From: Leadbettera azotonutricia ZAS-9
GTDB taxonomy: Bacteria; Spirochaetota; Spirochaetia; Treponematales; Breznakiellaceae
Assembly (NCBI RefSeq): GCF_000214355.1
Contig: NC_015577.1
Location: 1,878,453-1,942,452 of the forward strand
Direction: 5' to 3'
DNA: 64,000 bases
A program made the translations under genes and the position numbers. Position 1 is the stretch's first letter; every line of letters starts with the position of its first letter. Positions 6,282-14,064 of the stretch are shown here, piece after piece. Below the pieces are notes generated by a model. It had not been told where the DNA came from. It saw nothing but the letters and a program-made list of their open reading frames with translations, and searched no databases.

Positions 6282-8807
6282 GTGCAGGCAATCAAGCGGT
6301 TCACAGAACAGGCAATTAATAAACTCAGGGAAGAAATCCAGGATACAGGGGGGAATGAGGTCTTTGCCCTGGGGTACATGGACGATGCCAACAAAATTGC
6401 AAAAATAGAAATCGCGGCCCGGGGCAATGTCAATTCTGTGCTGGCGCTTCAGGACAGGCTGGACGATATTTTTGATGACCCTGAGGCTGAAAGCGCTTCC
6501 CCTGACGTACTCATCCACAACCACCCCTCGGGGTTTTTGACCCCCAGCGACCCGGATATGAACATAGCCTCCAGGGCTGCCCAGGGCGGGGTGGGCTCCT
6601 TCATCGTGGACAACATGGTTACCAGTGTTTATGTTGTGGCAGAGCCTGCAAAACGCAGGAAAAGCCAGAAGCTCGATCCTGAAGCAATTACAGCAGCCCT
6701 GGAAGAAGGGGGCGCCATTGCCCGAAGGCTTCCGGTTTTTGAGACCCGGAAATCCCAGCTTGACCTTATGCATCTGGCGATTAAAGCCTTCAATGATGAT
6801 TCCATTGCGGCAGCAGAAGCAGGCACAGGGGTAGGGAAGTCCTTTGCCTACCTGCTCCCTGCCTTGAGTTATGCCATGGCGAATGACGAGCGTATTGTGA
6901 TTTCCACTGCCACCATAACCCTCCAGCAGCAACTTTACGAAAAGGACATACCCCTGGTGGCAGCCGGACTTAACAGCAAGCTCAAGGTGGTGCTGGTGAA
7001 GGGCAGGGGGAACTACCTTTGCCTTAGGCGTATGGAGGAGGTTCTAAAAGAGCCTTCCCTTGATGAAGAAGAAAATGAAAACCTCCGCTCCATAGTGCTT
7101 TGGGCGGAGACAAGCAAAACAGGGGATCGGGCGGATCTTTCATTTATGCCCATGGAAGGGCTATGGTCCCGCATTTGCTCAGAGGCGGATTCCTGCATGG
7201 GCATGCGATGCCCTTTCAGGGAACGCTGTTTTATGCTTGCCATGAGAAGGGAGGCAGCGGATGCCCGCATACTCGTGGTGAACCATCATCTTCTTTTTGC
7301 CGATTTGGCGGCCCGCATGGAAGGCGCCGGATATGACAGCACCGTGGTGCTTCCGCCTTATAATAGGGTTATCATTGACGAAGCCCATACCATAGAAGAG
7401 GCAGCCACTTCCTTTTTTTCAGACGAATTTTCCCGGTTTGGCATATACCGTAATTTAAGCCGCCTCTACCGCAAACGCAGGGCTCAAAAAACCGGCCTCA
7501 TCCTAAAGCTCATGGGCATGCTGCCTGGCAATGCAGCTTTTGCAGAGGATGATAAAAATAAAATTGAGGATATCATCGAAAACATCAGGCAGGCAGTTGA
7601 TGATCTTGATGAAGGGGCTGTCGAGTTGTGCGGCAGGGAAGGCGTCTTCAGGCTTGCCCCTCAAAAAGATGATTATATACGCACCGGGCTTTCGCCCCAA
7701 TTTATTTCTTTGCGCAAGCAGATAAATATACTGGGGGGCATCATCAGGGACATGCTCGAAAAAATTCCGGAAGCTGAAAATAAAAAAATCGATACTGCAC
7801 AAGAAGGCACAGTGTGGGAAGTGAAAGCTATACTGCGCCGTCTGGATACTATTGGGAATGTCTGTTCATCCTTTCTGGAATACAAAGAAAATCCCGGCAA
7901 GGTCATGTGGATAGAAAAACGCCAGGGTTCAAGCGATAAGCATTCCAAAGACCCCTGGGCTGAATTCACCGTGAGTCCCCTGGATGTTGCGCCCGTTTTA
8001 AAAGAAGCCCTCTTTGCTCCCAACAAAACTGTGATCTGCGTTTCAGCCACCCTTACCATAGGGGGCAGGGGCGAAGCGTCCTTTAGTTACTGGAAAAACC
8101 GTTCGGGCCTTGCGCTGGTACAGGACAGGGAAATATTGAGCGGCATATTCCCATCACCCTTTCCCTATAAATCAAAAGTTTTGCTGGCAGTGCCTTCTGA
8201 CGCGCCTCTGCCCACCGAAGGCGGCTTCAGCGCCTTTGTGGATAATGCAGCAGCTGATCTGGCGGAAAGCGCCGGCGGCTCAGCCCTCATACTTTTCACC
8301 TCATATACAGCCTTGCGAAGCGCCTATGAATTGGCAAAACCCAGGCTTCAGCAGGCGGGCATCCGGGTCCTTAAACAGGGAGACGACGACCGTTCCCGCC
8401 TGCTTGCAAATTTCCTCTCCGACGAAAGCTCTGTCCTTTTTGCCACCGATTCCTTCTGGGAGGGCGTAGACGCCCCGGGCGATACCCTGCGCCTCGTCAT
8501 CCTGTGCAGGCTCCCCTTCAGAACCCCCAGCGACCCTGTCTTCGAAGCCCGCTGCGAACACCTTGAAGCAGAGGGCGGCAACGCATTCATGGATCTCTCC
8601 CTCCCCGAAGCGGTGATGAAATTCAAACAGGGCTTCGGCCGCCTCATGCGCCGTTCCAGCGATCATGGAGTCGTGGCAGTCCTTGACGGCAGGCTCCTCA
8701 AAAAACGCTACGGGCAGACATTTCTCAATTCATTGCCCGAGACCAGGACATGCTTTGGTGATTTTAAGGCCATATCGAGGGCCACAGAAGAATTCCTGTT
8801 TCCGTGA
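6282..8807 (+). CDS. JAMM domain fused to a DinG/XPD-type helicase
   Basis: An 841-residue protein. Residues about 20-115 form a RadC/JAB-like JAMM metalloprotease fold with the full metal set E26, H79-N-H81 (HNHPSG) and S89-D90. From about 165 a superfamily 2 helicase of the DinG/XPD type follows: Walker A AGTGVGKS, DEAH box IIDEAH, and four cysteines between them (NYLC, RIC, DSC-x4-C-x4-C region) fitting the 4Fe-4S cluster of XPD helicases; the late motif FGRLMRR carries the arginine finger. DinG unwinds 5'-tailed DNA, R-loops and G4 structures. In Firmicutes the same N-terminal place is taken by a DnaQ exonuclease. The start is GTG 6282 with a weak ribosome site. It stands alone, convergent with the next gene. 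Confidence 0.88.
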   Translation: MQAIKRFTEQAINKLREEIQDTGGNEVFALGYMDDANKIAKIEIAARGNVNSVLALQDRLDDIFDDPEAESASPDVLIHNHPSGFLTPSDPDMNIASRAAQGGVGSFIVDNMVTSVYVVAEPAKRRKSQKLDPEAITAALEEGGAIARRLPVFETRKSQLDLMHLAIKAFNDDSIAAAEAGTGVGKSFAYLLPALSYAMANDERIVISTATITLQQQLYEKDIPLVAAGLNSKLKVVLVKGRGNYLCLRRMEEVLKEPSLDEEENENLRSIVLWAETSKTGDRADLSFMPMEGLWSRICSEADSCMGMRCPFRERCFMLAMRREAADARILVVNHHLLFADLAARMEGAGYDSTVVLPPYNRVIIDEAHTIEEAATSFFSDEFSRFGIYRNLSRLYRKRRAQKTGLILKLMGMLPGNAAFAEDDKNKIEDIIENIRQAVDDLDEGAVELCGREGVFRLAPQKDDYIRTGLSPQFISLRKQINILGGIIRDMLEKIPEAENKKIDTAQEGTVWEVKAILRRLDTIGNVCSSFLEYKENPGKVMWIEKRQGSSDKHSKDPWAEFTVSPLDVAPVLKEALFAPNKTVICVSATLTIGGRGEASFSYWKNRSGLALVQDREILSGIFPSPFPYKSKVLLAVPSDAPLPTEGGFSAFVDNAAADLAESAGGSALILFTSYTALRSAYELAKPRLQQAGIRVLKQGDDDRSRLLANFLSDESSVLFATDSFWEGVDAPGDTLRLVILCRLPFRTPSDPVFEARCEHLEAEGGNAFMDLSLPEAVMKFKQGFGRLMRRSSDHGVVAVLDGRLLKKRYGQTFLNSLPETRTCFGDFKAISRATEEFLFP

Positions 8808-8846
8808 TGAGGAGCAGGCTAATACTTGTTTACGAACTTTACGCCT

Positions 8847-10379
8847 TTATTCATGCGAATCAAACACTATCTTCCCCAAGTCCGAAGCTTCAGGGTTAAC
8901 ACCGGCGCGGTATTTTTCCAGTGCGATTTTTTCCCGCTCCAAATCGGGGAAGGAGTAGACTTCCCCATCCTGGGCAATGGTTACTTCGGGGATAGCATAG
9001 GCGCCCATCTCTTTGAGGGCCTTGTCCTGGGCTTGCTTTAAGTTATTGGGGCTTGCTTCCCTTTGGCCAGGATTAAGGTCCTGGGGTTTTACTGCTTTGG
9101 GGAAAGACCAGATGCGGCTAAAAGAGAATTTCCGGAAATTTTCGAATTTGATTTTTTCATTTTCTTTTTTGAGCTTCCATTTCCTAAGGGCGGGGATGAG
9201 CCAAAAGAGGATTGAGAAGGCCAGGGGGATGAGCCCCAGGCCCACTGCGATTATGGGCAGGGGATTGGCTGCAACAGCAGAAACAAAATAATAGGTCATG
9301 CCGTAAATCAAGGGGGCTGCCTCTCCGGTCTGCTGGGATAAAAGGTGGACATTCTCCCCAATTTGCCGGGCTATGATTGTGCCGCTGTGGACACTCTGAT
9401 ACAGGAAATAACTTCCAAAGAGGAGGTTCACTCCGTTGATAAGACTGAACCAGAAATTCATCTTTCCTTTGTTGGAAGAAAAATCGCGAAGGTTTTTGGG
9501 GAGGCTGGGGATGCCGGAACTGCCCGCATTATTCCGCCCTTTGCCCTCGGTGCGTAATAAAATTTCATCAAAGCGGTAAACCACTGTCCCGTCTTCTGTG
9601 GCTTCAGGGCTGCCGCCGAATTCGGCGCAAAGGGCAGTGATTTCAGATTCAGCCCTGTCAGAGGGGATGCCTGAGATGGCCATGAGCTCGGGCAGGGAGA
9701 CTACGCCGCGATGCTCCTGGACATACGCAATAAAGGTCTTTTTCTCCTCCGTTGGCCACTGGGCATTGGGGTCGCCGTCGCCAAAGACAAAAGAAAAAAT
9801 TGCCTTGTGGAGGGGCCTCCCCTTGGGGCGGCTATTATTTTCAAAGCCCCCGTAACGGCCGTATCGGGGATTCACGGACTTGGTAAGCTCAGAATAAAAC
9901 CAAAGCCTTATAATGAGGTTGAAGATGCTTGAGCCAAGGTACATGCCCCCGTGGCCTGAACGGCTGTCATTGTTGTTCCGGGAATTGGCGGCCATGGACA
10001 AAAAGAGGCTTGCCAGGGCTATGGCCAAAAAAACCAGAAAATACCCTATGAGCATGACCATTATCCAAACCTTGAAGATCCCTGTGCCCGCGAGGCCAAG
10101 AAAATGGATGAGTTTTTCAGACGTCTTTTTAAGGAAAGGCGCCAGGCCCTTGAAGCGGCTGGCAAAGCCCCTGGGGAAGGAATAGAGGATTTCACCCGAT
10201 TCGGTTACTTCGAGGCGTCCCGAGAATTCGTCGGCCGCAACAGGGACCAGCTCTTTGACCGTATAAAGGGGGAGGGCAGTGACTGCAGCTATATCGGCGA
10301 CGGTTGCGCCCTTCCTTTTGCCCTTGAAGGCTTCAACTATCTTTTTATATGCCTTTCCGTCTGCGATTTTGCCTCTCAT
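8847..10379 (-). CDS. Membrane protein with three wHTH-like repeats, coupled to Rrf2 regulator
   Basis: A 510-residue protein of no function known to me. Three related segments, about residues 18-72, 228-288 and 450-490, each end in a pattern like V-(T/A)-x-(S/D)-G-E-(I/V)-x-YSFP or YRF, and the first two begin with a helical VADIAAVTALPLYTV / VSLPELMAISGIPSD unit, which reads like a small winged helix. Between them lie hydrophobic segments near 95-130, 150-165, 318-342 and 362-420, so it is an inner-membrane protein with soluble repeats. Its ATG overlaps the stop of the Rrf2 gene (ATGA), so the two are co-translated. It may sense or relay a signal with the regulator; this is inference. Confidence 0.7.
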   Translation of the reverse strand: MRGKIADGKAYKKIVEAFKGKRKGATVADIAAVTALPLYTVKELVPVAADEFSGRLEVTESGEILYSFPRGFASRFKGLAPFLKKTSEKLIHFLGLAGTGIFKVWIMVMLIGYFLVFLAIALASLFLSMAANSRNNNDSRSGHGGMYLGSSIFNLIIRLWFYSELTKSVNPRYGRYGGFENNSRPKGRPLHKAIFSFVFGDGDPNAQWPTEEKKTFIAYVQEHRGVVSLPELMAISGIPSDRAESEITALCAEFGGSPEATEDGTVVYRFDEILLRTEGKGRNNAGSSGIPSLPKNLRDFSSNKGKMNFWFSLINGVNLLFGSYFLYQSVHSGTIIARQIGENVHLLSQQTGEAAPLIYGMTYYFVSAVAANPLPIIAVGLGLIPLAFSILFWLIPALRKWKLKKENEKIKFENFRKFSFSRIWSFPKAVKPQDLNPGQREASPNNLKQAQDKALKEMGAYAIPEVTIAQDGEVYSFPDLEREKIALEKYRAGVNPEASDLGKIVFDSHE

Positions 10380-10801
10380 GCGTTAAATATATCCTGATGC
10401 TTGTCTATAATGGAGGACAGGGTAATGCCCGCGAAATAATCGTTGACCATTTTGGTCAAATCTTCCCATACATGGTGGCTCAAGCAATCTCCAATATGCT
10501 CACAATCTACAGTATGTTTATCGCAGGCAGTAATATTGAGATCTTCACCGGCAGCGTCCAGAATTTGCTTGATGGTAAGCTCATCCAAAGATTTTGCGAA
10601 GTAAAAACCACCTCCAGGTCCCCTGATGGAGCTGACCAGCCCAGCTTTTCTAAGTTTGAAAAAAATCTGTTCAAGGAATACTGAGGATATATTCTCCTGC
10701 TCTGCCAAGTGGCTTATGGAGACCGGGTTTCCATCCTTCCCCAATTTTGCCAATGCCAGGGATGCCCGAAGTGCATAACGCCCTCTTGTTGTAATCCTCA
10801 T
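10376..10801 (-). CDS. Rrf2/IscR-like iron-sulfur transcription regulator
   Basis: A 141-residue Rrf2-family regulator. The N-terminal winged helix (MRITTRGRYALRA, then GPGGGFYFAK as the wing) is followed by C93, C100 and C106 with H109/H110, matching the C-C-C-H set that holds the 2Fe-2S cluster in IscR. It therefore probably senses iron-sulfur status or oxidative/nitrosative stress. The start at 10801 is chosen over 10837 because GAGGAG lies at the right distance before it and the family begins with MR(I/L)T. No isc or suf genes follow; the only partner is the coupled membrane protein, which is unusual. Confidence 0.9.
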   Translation of the reverse strand: MRITTRGRYALRASLALAKLGKDGNPVSISHLAEQENISSVFLEQIFFKLRKAGLVSSIRGPGGGFYFAKSLDELTIKQILDAAGEDLNITACDKHTVDCEHIGDCLSHHVWEDLTKMVNDYFAGITLSSIIDKHQDIFNA

Positions 10802-10891
10802 GGAAATCTCCTCTTTAAGCTTGTAATAACTGACCACTATGATAATGTATTTTCCAGGAAATAAATAGCCCTTTTTTATAGGGAAAAAAGT

Positions 10892-10920
10892 AAAAAATAC
10901 CCCTGGATTATTCCAGGGGT
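10892..10920 (-). terminator. Terminator after the small barrel protein gene
   Basis: A 9-bp stem, ACCCCTGGA (10899-10907) with TCCAGGGGT (10912-10920) and a four-base loop, is followed on the minus strand by a run of T residues. It ends the 10945-11490 transcript and separates it from the Rrf2 gene. Confidence 0.85.
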
Positions 10921-10944
10921 ACGTTAATAAATAAGGTTAAACTA

Positions 10945-11490
10945 TTAGAACCAGAAACGGATGCCGAAGTCGCCAGCCCAACCGCCATCGGGGAAATGGA
11001 TGTGATCATCATATGCATCACCAAGGCCAAAAGCTAAACCTAGGGAAGGACCGAAATCAAGGAAGACTTCCAGGAAATCCAGGGGCTGCCAGGAGAGGCC
11101 GATAGGAAGCCGAGCACCGAGACCAATACTGGTCCAACTATAATCAGCCGGAAGATCCCAAATATTTACGTTTACATACCCACCAAGACCCAGGTACCAG
11201 CCAAGCCCAATGTTTTTAACCAGGAGCTTATCAATAAGATAATAATCCCCGGTAATACCTATCCCAAACCAATTGTTGTTGATGTCAAGGGTAATCCCCC
11301 AGAAAATGGGCAACTGAGGCGCTTTAAGGGACAGCGCATACCTGGCTCCAGGATCGCCATAATAATCCTTATCCCAGCTTCCGCCCAACTGGACATCAAG
11401 GCCGACACCCCATCCGGAAGGGTGATCCGCGAACACACCGACAATAGCCAAAACTACACCTAAGACTGCAACAAGCGCTAACTTTTTCAT
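10945..11490 (-). CDS. Small outer-membrane beta-barrel protein (unknown)
   Basis: A 181-residue protein with a classic signal peptide (MKKLALVAVLGVVLAIVGVFA, cut after about residue 21). The mature part alternates hydrophobic and polar residues, is rich in Gly, Trp and Tyr, and ends in RFWF, the aromatic C-terminus recognised by the BAM machinery. It fits an 8-strand barrel. Its ribosome site TAGGAGG is strong and it has its own promoter and terminator, so it is likely well expressed as a monocistronic unit. No specific function can be assigned. Confidence 0.75.
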   Translation of the reverse strand: MKKLALVAVLGVVLAIVGVFADHPSGWGVGLDVQLGGSWDKDYYGDPGARYALSLKAPQLPIFWGITLDINNNWFGIGITGDYYLIDKLLVKNIGLGWYLGLGGYVNVNIWDLPADYSWTSIGLGARLPIGLSWQPLDFLEVFLDFGPSLGLAFGLGDAYDDHIHFPDGGWAGDFGIRFWF

Positions 11491-11517
11491 TAAGTAGCCT
11501 CCTATGAAGATACCCTA

Positions 11518-11549
11518 AGTATACGCCCCTCAATAAACTTGATCAAGTT
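11518..11549 (-). promoter_or_regulatory. Promoter with a palindromic operator over the -35
   Basis: On the minus strand TTGATC (11546-11541), a 17-base spacer and TATACT (11523-11518) precede the barrel protein gene. The -35 lies inside the perfect 14-bp palindrome AACTTGATCAAGTT (11536-11549), a plausible repressor or activator site. Confidence 0.7.
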
Positions 11550-11634
11550 CCTTGCGGAATAAGACCAGGGCAAAAGCATTTACATATTGATAAAAGAGGG
11601 GGCAATGAAAAGCCGATAAATATACAGAGTAATC

Positions 11635-11651
11635 CCCCGGCTTTGCCGGGG
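11635..11651. repeat. GC-rich palindrome
   Basis: CCCCGGC-TTT-GCCGGGG, a perfect 7-bp stem with a three-base loop, in the gene-free stretch between the barrel gene promoter and the broken insertion sequence. It resembles in form the hairpins at 37740-37836. No T run follows, so it is not a standard terminator. Confidence 0.5.
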
Positions 11652-11677
11652 TGGCTATAGAATGGAATTCCCCCGGT

Positions 11678-12237
11678 TCAGTGGACAGGCAGATAAGCCG
11701 CTTTTGTTAATGCCACAGGTGTAGCATATCCGATTGCCGAATGTCTACGGCATTTGTTGTAATAAATTTCGATGTACTCAACATAAGCCGGGGCCTGTAA
11801 CATTTATGGGGTAAATTTCCTTCATTTCCCCTTTTTTATAAATTTAAGGGAATCCAGCCTTAATCAATATCGGCGTAAGTCTATACCTGATAAGGAATTA
11901 AAAATCATGCCTTGGAGCAGAAGAAAAGCAGTAAAATTCAGGGTTGCCATTTACACAAAACTTCTGACAGGCTCATAAGCCGCTCTACCCGCTTCCTCCC
12001 TATGTGCCGCTGGTATTTATCCCGCAATTCTTCCCATACCCGCGGGCTCCCATATCGTCGGTAGTGGGCATAAAATATATCCGTAATGAGTTCCAGAAGC
12101 TCCCTGTTCTCGCTTTCATGCCGACATGGCTTTCGCTCAAGCCATGCGTAATACCCGCTCCTGCTTACCCCTAATTCCCTGGCCATCTTCGTAATGGTGT
12201 ACTGTCCCTGATGCTGATACATGAACTGATACGCCAT
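11678..12237 (-). pseudogene. IS3-family OrfB transposase, internally deleted
   Basis: The N-terminal part (12237 down to about 11973; SRSGYYAWL, YGSPRVWEEL) is normal IS3-type OrfB, up to about residue 88 (GRKRVERLM). The C-terminal end is found at about 11800-11678, reading EYIEIYYNKCRRHSAIGY and ending at a stop at 11678. The region between, which should carry the DDE catalytic core, is missing and replaced by about 170 bases of unrelated sequence that contains stops. The transposase cannot work. OrfB starts in a TAATG overlap with OrfA. Confidence 0.85.
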
Positions 12238-12536
12238 TACCGGGGTGTCTTCGCTGTGAAGATGACCATTGCTTTTTTTAGAATCTCATTCGTTTCCCGA
12301 AGATCCTCATTCTCCCGTTTAAGCCGGGCCACTTCTTCATCCCGTGCCTTCCCTTTCCCGGGGAACGCCTTGAGGGTTCCTCCTTCGGCTTCCCTCGCTT
12401 CCCGTTTCCATCGGGAAAGTGTATTCCCGTCGATCCCTAATCCCGCTGCTATCTCGGACTGCTTCCGCTCCGCTTTCAGAGCAAGCTCTACCGCACGCTC
12501 TTTAAATTCCTTGGTAAATGTTCTCTTTTCTCCCAT
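12237..12536 (-). CDS. IS3-family OrfA transposase subunit
   Basis: A 99-residue OrfA with the HTH_Tnp_1 fold (KRTFTKEFKERAVEL, LGIDGNTLSRWKRE) and the following leucine-zipper-like coiled coil (EVARLKRENEDLRETNEILKKA). It binds the element's inverted repeats together with OrfB. The gene itself is intact, but its OrfB partner is deleted in the catalytic core, so the element is dead unless helped in trans. Confidence 0.9.
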   Translation of the reverse strand: MGEKRTFTKEFKERAVELALKAERKQSEIAAGLGIDGNTLSRWKREAREAEGGTLKAFPGKGKARDEEVARLKRENEDLRETNEILKKAMVIFTAKTPR

Positions 12537-12688
12537 GATTTCCTTCCCTTCGGTTTATCATAGGCTCTTCTCCCTGTCCATCACGCCGGGGGAGGTCCAG
12601 AAGTTTGACTTTTACGGGAGTATAAAGGATGCTCTCCTATCAGTGAACCGCTCAAAGTTCAAGAGATAGGAGGCATGAGTGAACGACC

Positions 12689-13170
12689 CTAACAGGTTAA
12701 CCCATAATGCCATGCCGATTCAGTCAAGAGCTTTCTCAGATGGCTGCTCCCCATTTTGGTGATTGGTCCCAAATGCCGTTTTTTTCCACTTGAATACTCG
12801 CTGGGAACCAGCCCAAGGTACGACATGAATCCTTCCGCGGCAAGGGCTGTCAGATAATCAATACCCATAAATACTCGTAATTTCCTGACCCTCGCGGCAT
12901 ATTGCCCGCTTTCCGCTACCGCTTTTATGGACTCATCCACCCGTTTTATCCGTTCCTCGGTACTTTCAATAACCCAGGCATCCCGCCTCATAGGCCACCT
13001 GAACTTTCCCCTTGTCCTGGTATGGCCGCTATTGCCTTTACCACTTTGAGGTAGTTATTCGCTATCTCCCTCGACTCTATTGGTTCTTCCTGCTCATCAG
13101 TAAGAACCGCCATCCAAATACTGTCCTTGTGGACGTCAAGTCCGATGTAGTATGGTTTCTTTGTTCTCAT
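12689..13170 (-). pseudogene. IS110-family transposase, internally deleted
   Basis: The first about 55 residues (13170 to about 13000; YIGLDVHKDSIWMAVL) are the RuvC-like DEDD start of an IS110/IS116 transposase. The frame then breaks, and from 12991 a second frame (WVIESTEERIKRVDESI, MGIDYLTALAAEGF, LGLVPSEYSSG) gives the transposase_20 C-terminal region ending at 12689. About 150-200 residues between them are missing compared with full-length relatives of roughly 350-400 residues. It is a dead remnant. Confidence 0.85.
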
Positions 13171-13263
13171 TTCATGCCTCCTGTCTTATTTTGTGGATAG
13201 CCTACTTTGTAGTGAACCCACGTTTCAATATCACAGGAGGCACTTCATATTGTCTAACCGTGG

Positions 13264-13914
13264 CTAAACATCTTCAAGATCGGTGGCATTGAGGGTACAG
13301 CAGAACTCGCCTGAGGCGTTTCCGCCGTCATGAACCACCGTATCCAGCTCAAAAAAGCCCGGTTTCCTCTCATCCCAGGTGTAAAAGACACGGATGGGGA
13401 TCTGGTGCTTGAGGAGGCCGCCGGGACGTGTGGCGCTCCGTCCTTTTAATTCCAGCTTCTTCCGTTCAGGCTTGAGCTTCCGGTCGATGGTGGCGGGGCT
13501 TATGGCAAGCAGCTGCGCCTTTACCTCCTTGGTGATGCCAAACTCCTTGCAGGGATTGAGGAAAGGCATCTGTTCCCGGAGGAAGGGGGAAAGCCTTTTC
13601 CCGCACATGTAATCAAAGAACTCCCAAATCAGTTTGAGGGCTTTTATCGTTGCCGCCTGGTAGACCGGCTTCCGCCCTCCCCCTGCTTTTCGTTTTTTAA
13701 ACGCATCGGCCTTGAGCTTAACAACCCTTCCGGCCAGTTTGACCAGTTCCGTTCTCCCCCAATTCGCCAAAAGGTGCAGGGCGTATTTCCGGTTGTATCC
13801 GGTGTTCTGGACAAACTCGTCCAGGATTTTACTTTTATCTTTTTTTCCAGACCTTTGATACCGCTTACTGATTTCTCTGGCAAGCGCCTGTTTCTCTTCC
13901 ATCGTTAACCCCAT
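13264..13914 (-). pseudogene. Integrase-core transposase, C-terminally truncated
   Basis: A 216-residue N-terminal fragment of an rve (integrase catalytic core) transposase, the same family as the remnant at 38569-39348: both share the segments RKYALH, LLAISPATIDR/LLTISPATIDR and RKPGFFE(L/V)DTV. The fragment has the first catalytic aspartate (DTV) but stops just after TLNATDLEDV, where the sister copy continues through the second Asp and the Glu. It starts with ATG 13914 after GGAGGG. It borders the IS110 remnant at its truncated side, so a later insertion or deletion removed the rest. Confidence 0.8.
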
Positions 13915-13956
13915 TGAGCCCTCCGGTACCCTTGTTACCGGATATAGGCTACATAA

Positions 13957-14015
13957 TTTGGGTTAGAATTTTATTATGAGGCATTCCCTGTTTTGGGTTA
14001 GATTATTTATGAGGC
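13957..14015. repeat. Two direct repeats before the UPRT-like gene
   Basis: TTTGGGTTAGAATTTTATTATGAGGCA at 13957-13983 and TTTGGGTTAGATTATTTATGAGGCA at 13992-14015 are imperfect direct copies, 35 bases apart. They lie between the upstream end of the transposase remnant and the gene at 14065 and could be the remains of two insertion-sequence ends or binding sites for that gene. A short inverted repeat (CCGGTA/TACCGG) lies at about 13922-13941. Confidence 0.6.
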
Positions 14016-14064
14016 AACGCGCTAACTTGTTTTTTCCCTGCCAAAAGGTGTATTATCTCGGATT

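Noticed and set aside
6267-6932. A 221-residue minus-strand frame opposite the JAMM-DinG gene
   Set aside because: Shadow of a strongly conserved coding region; begins and ends at no sensible point.
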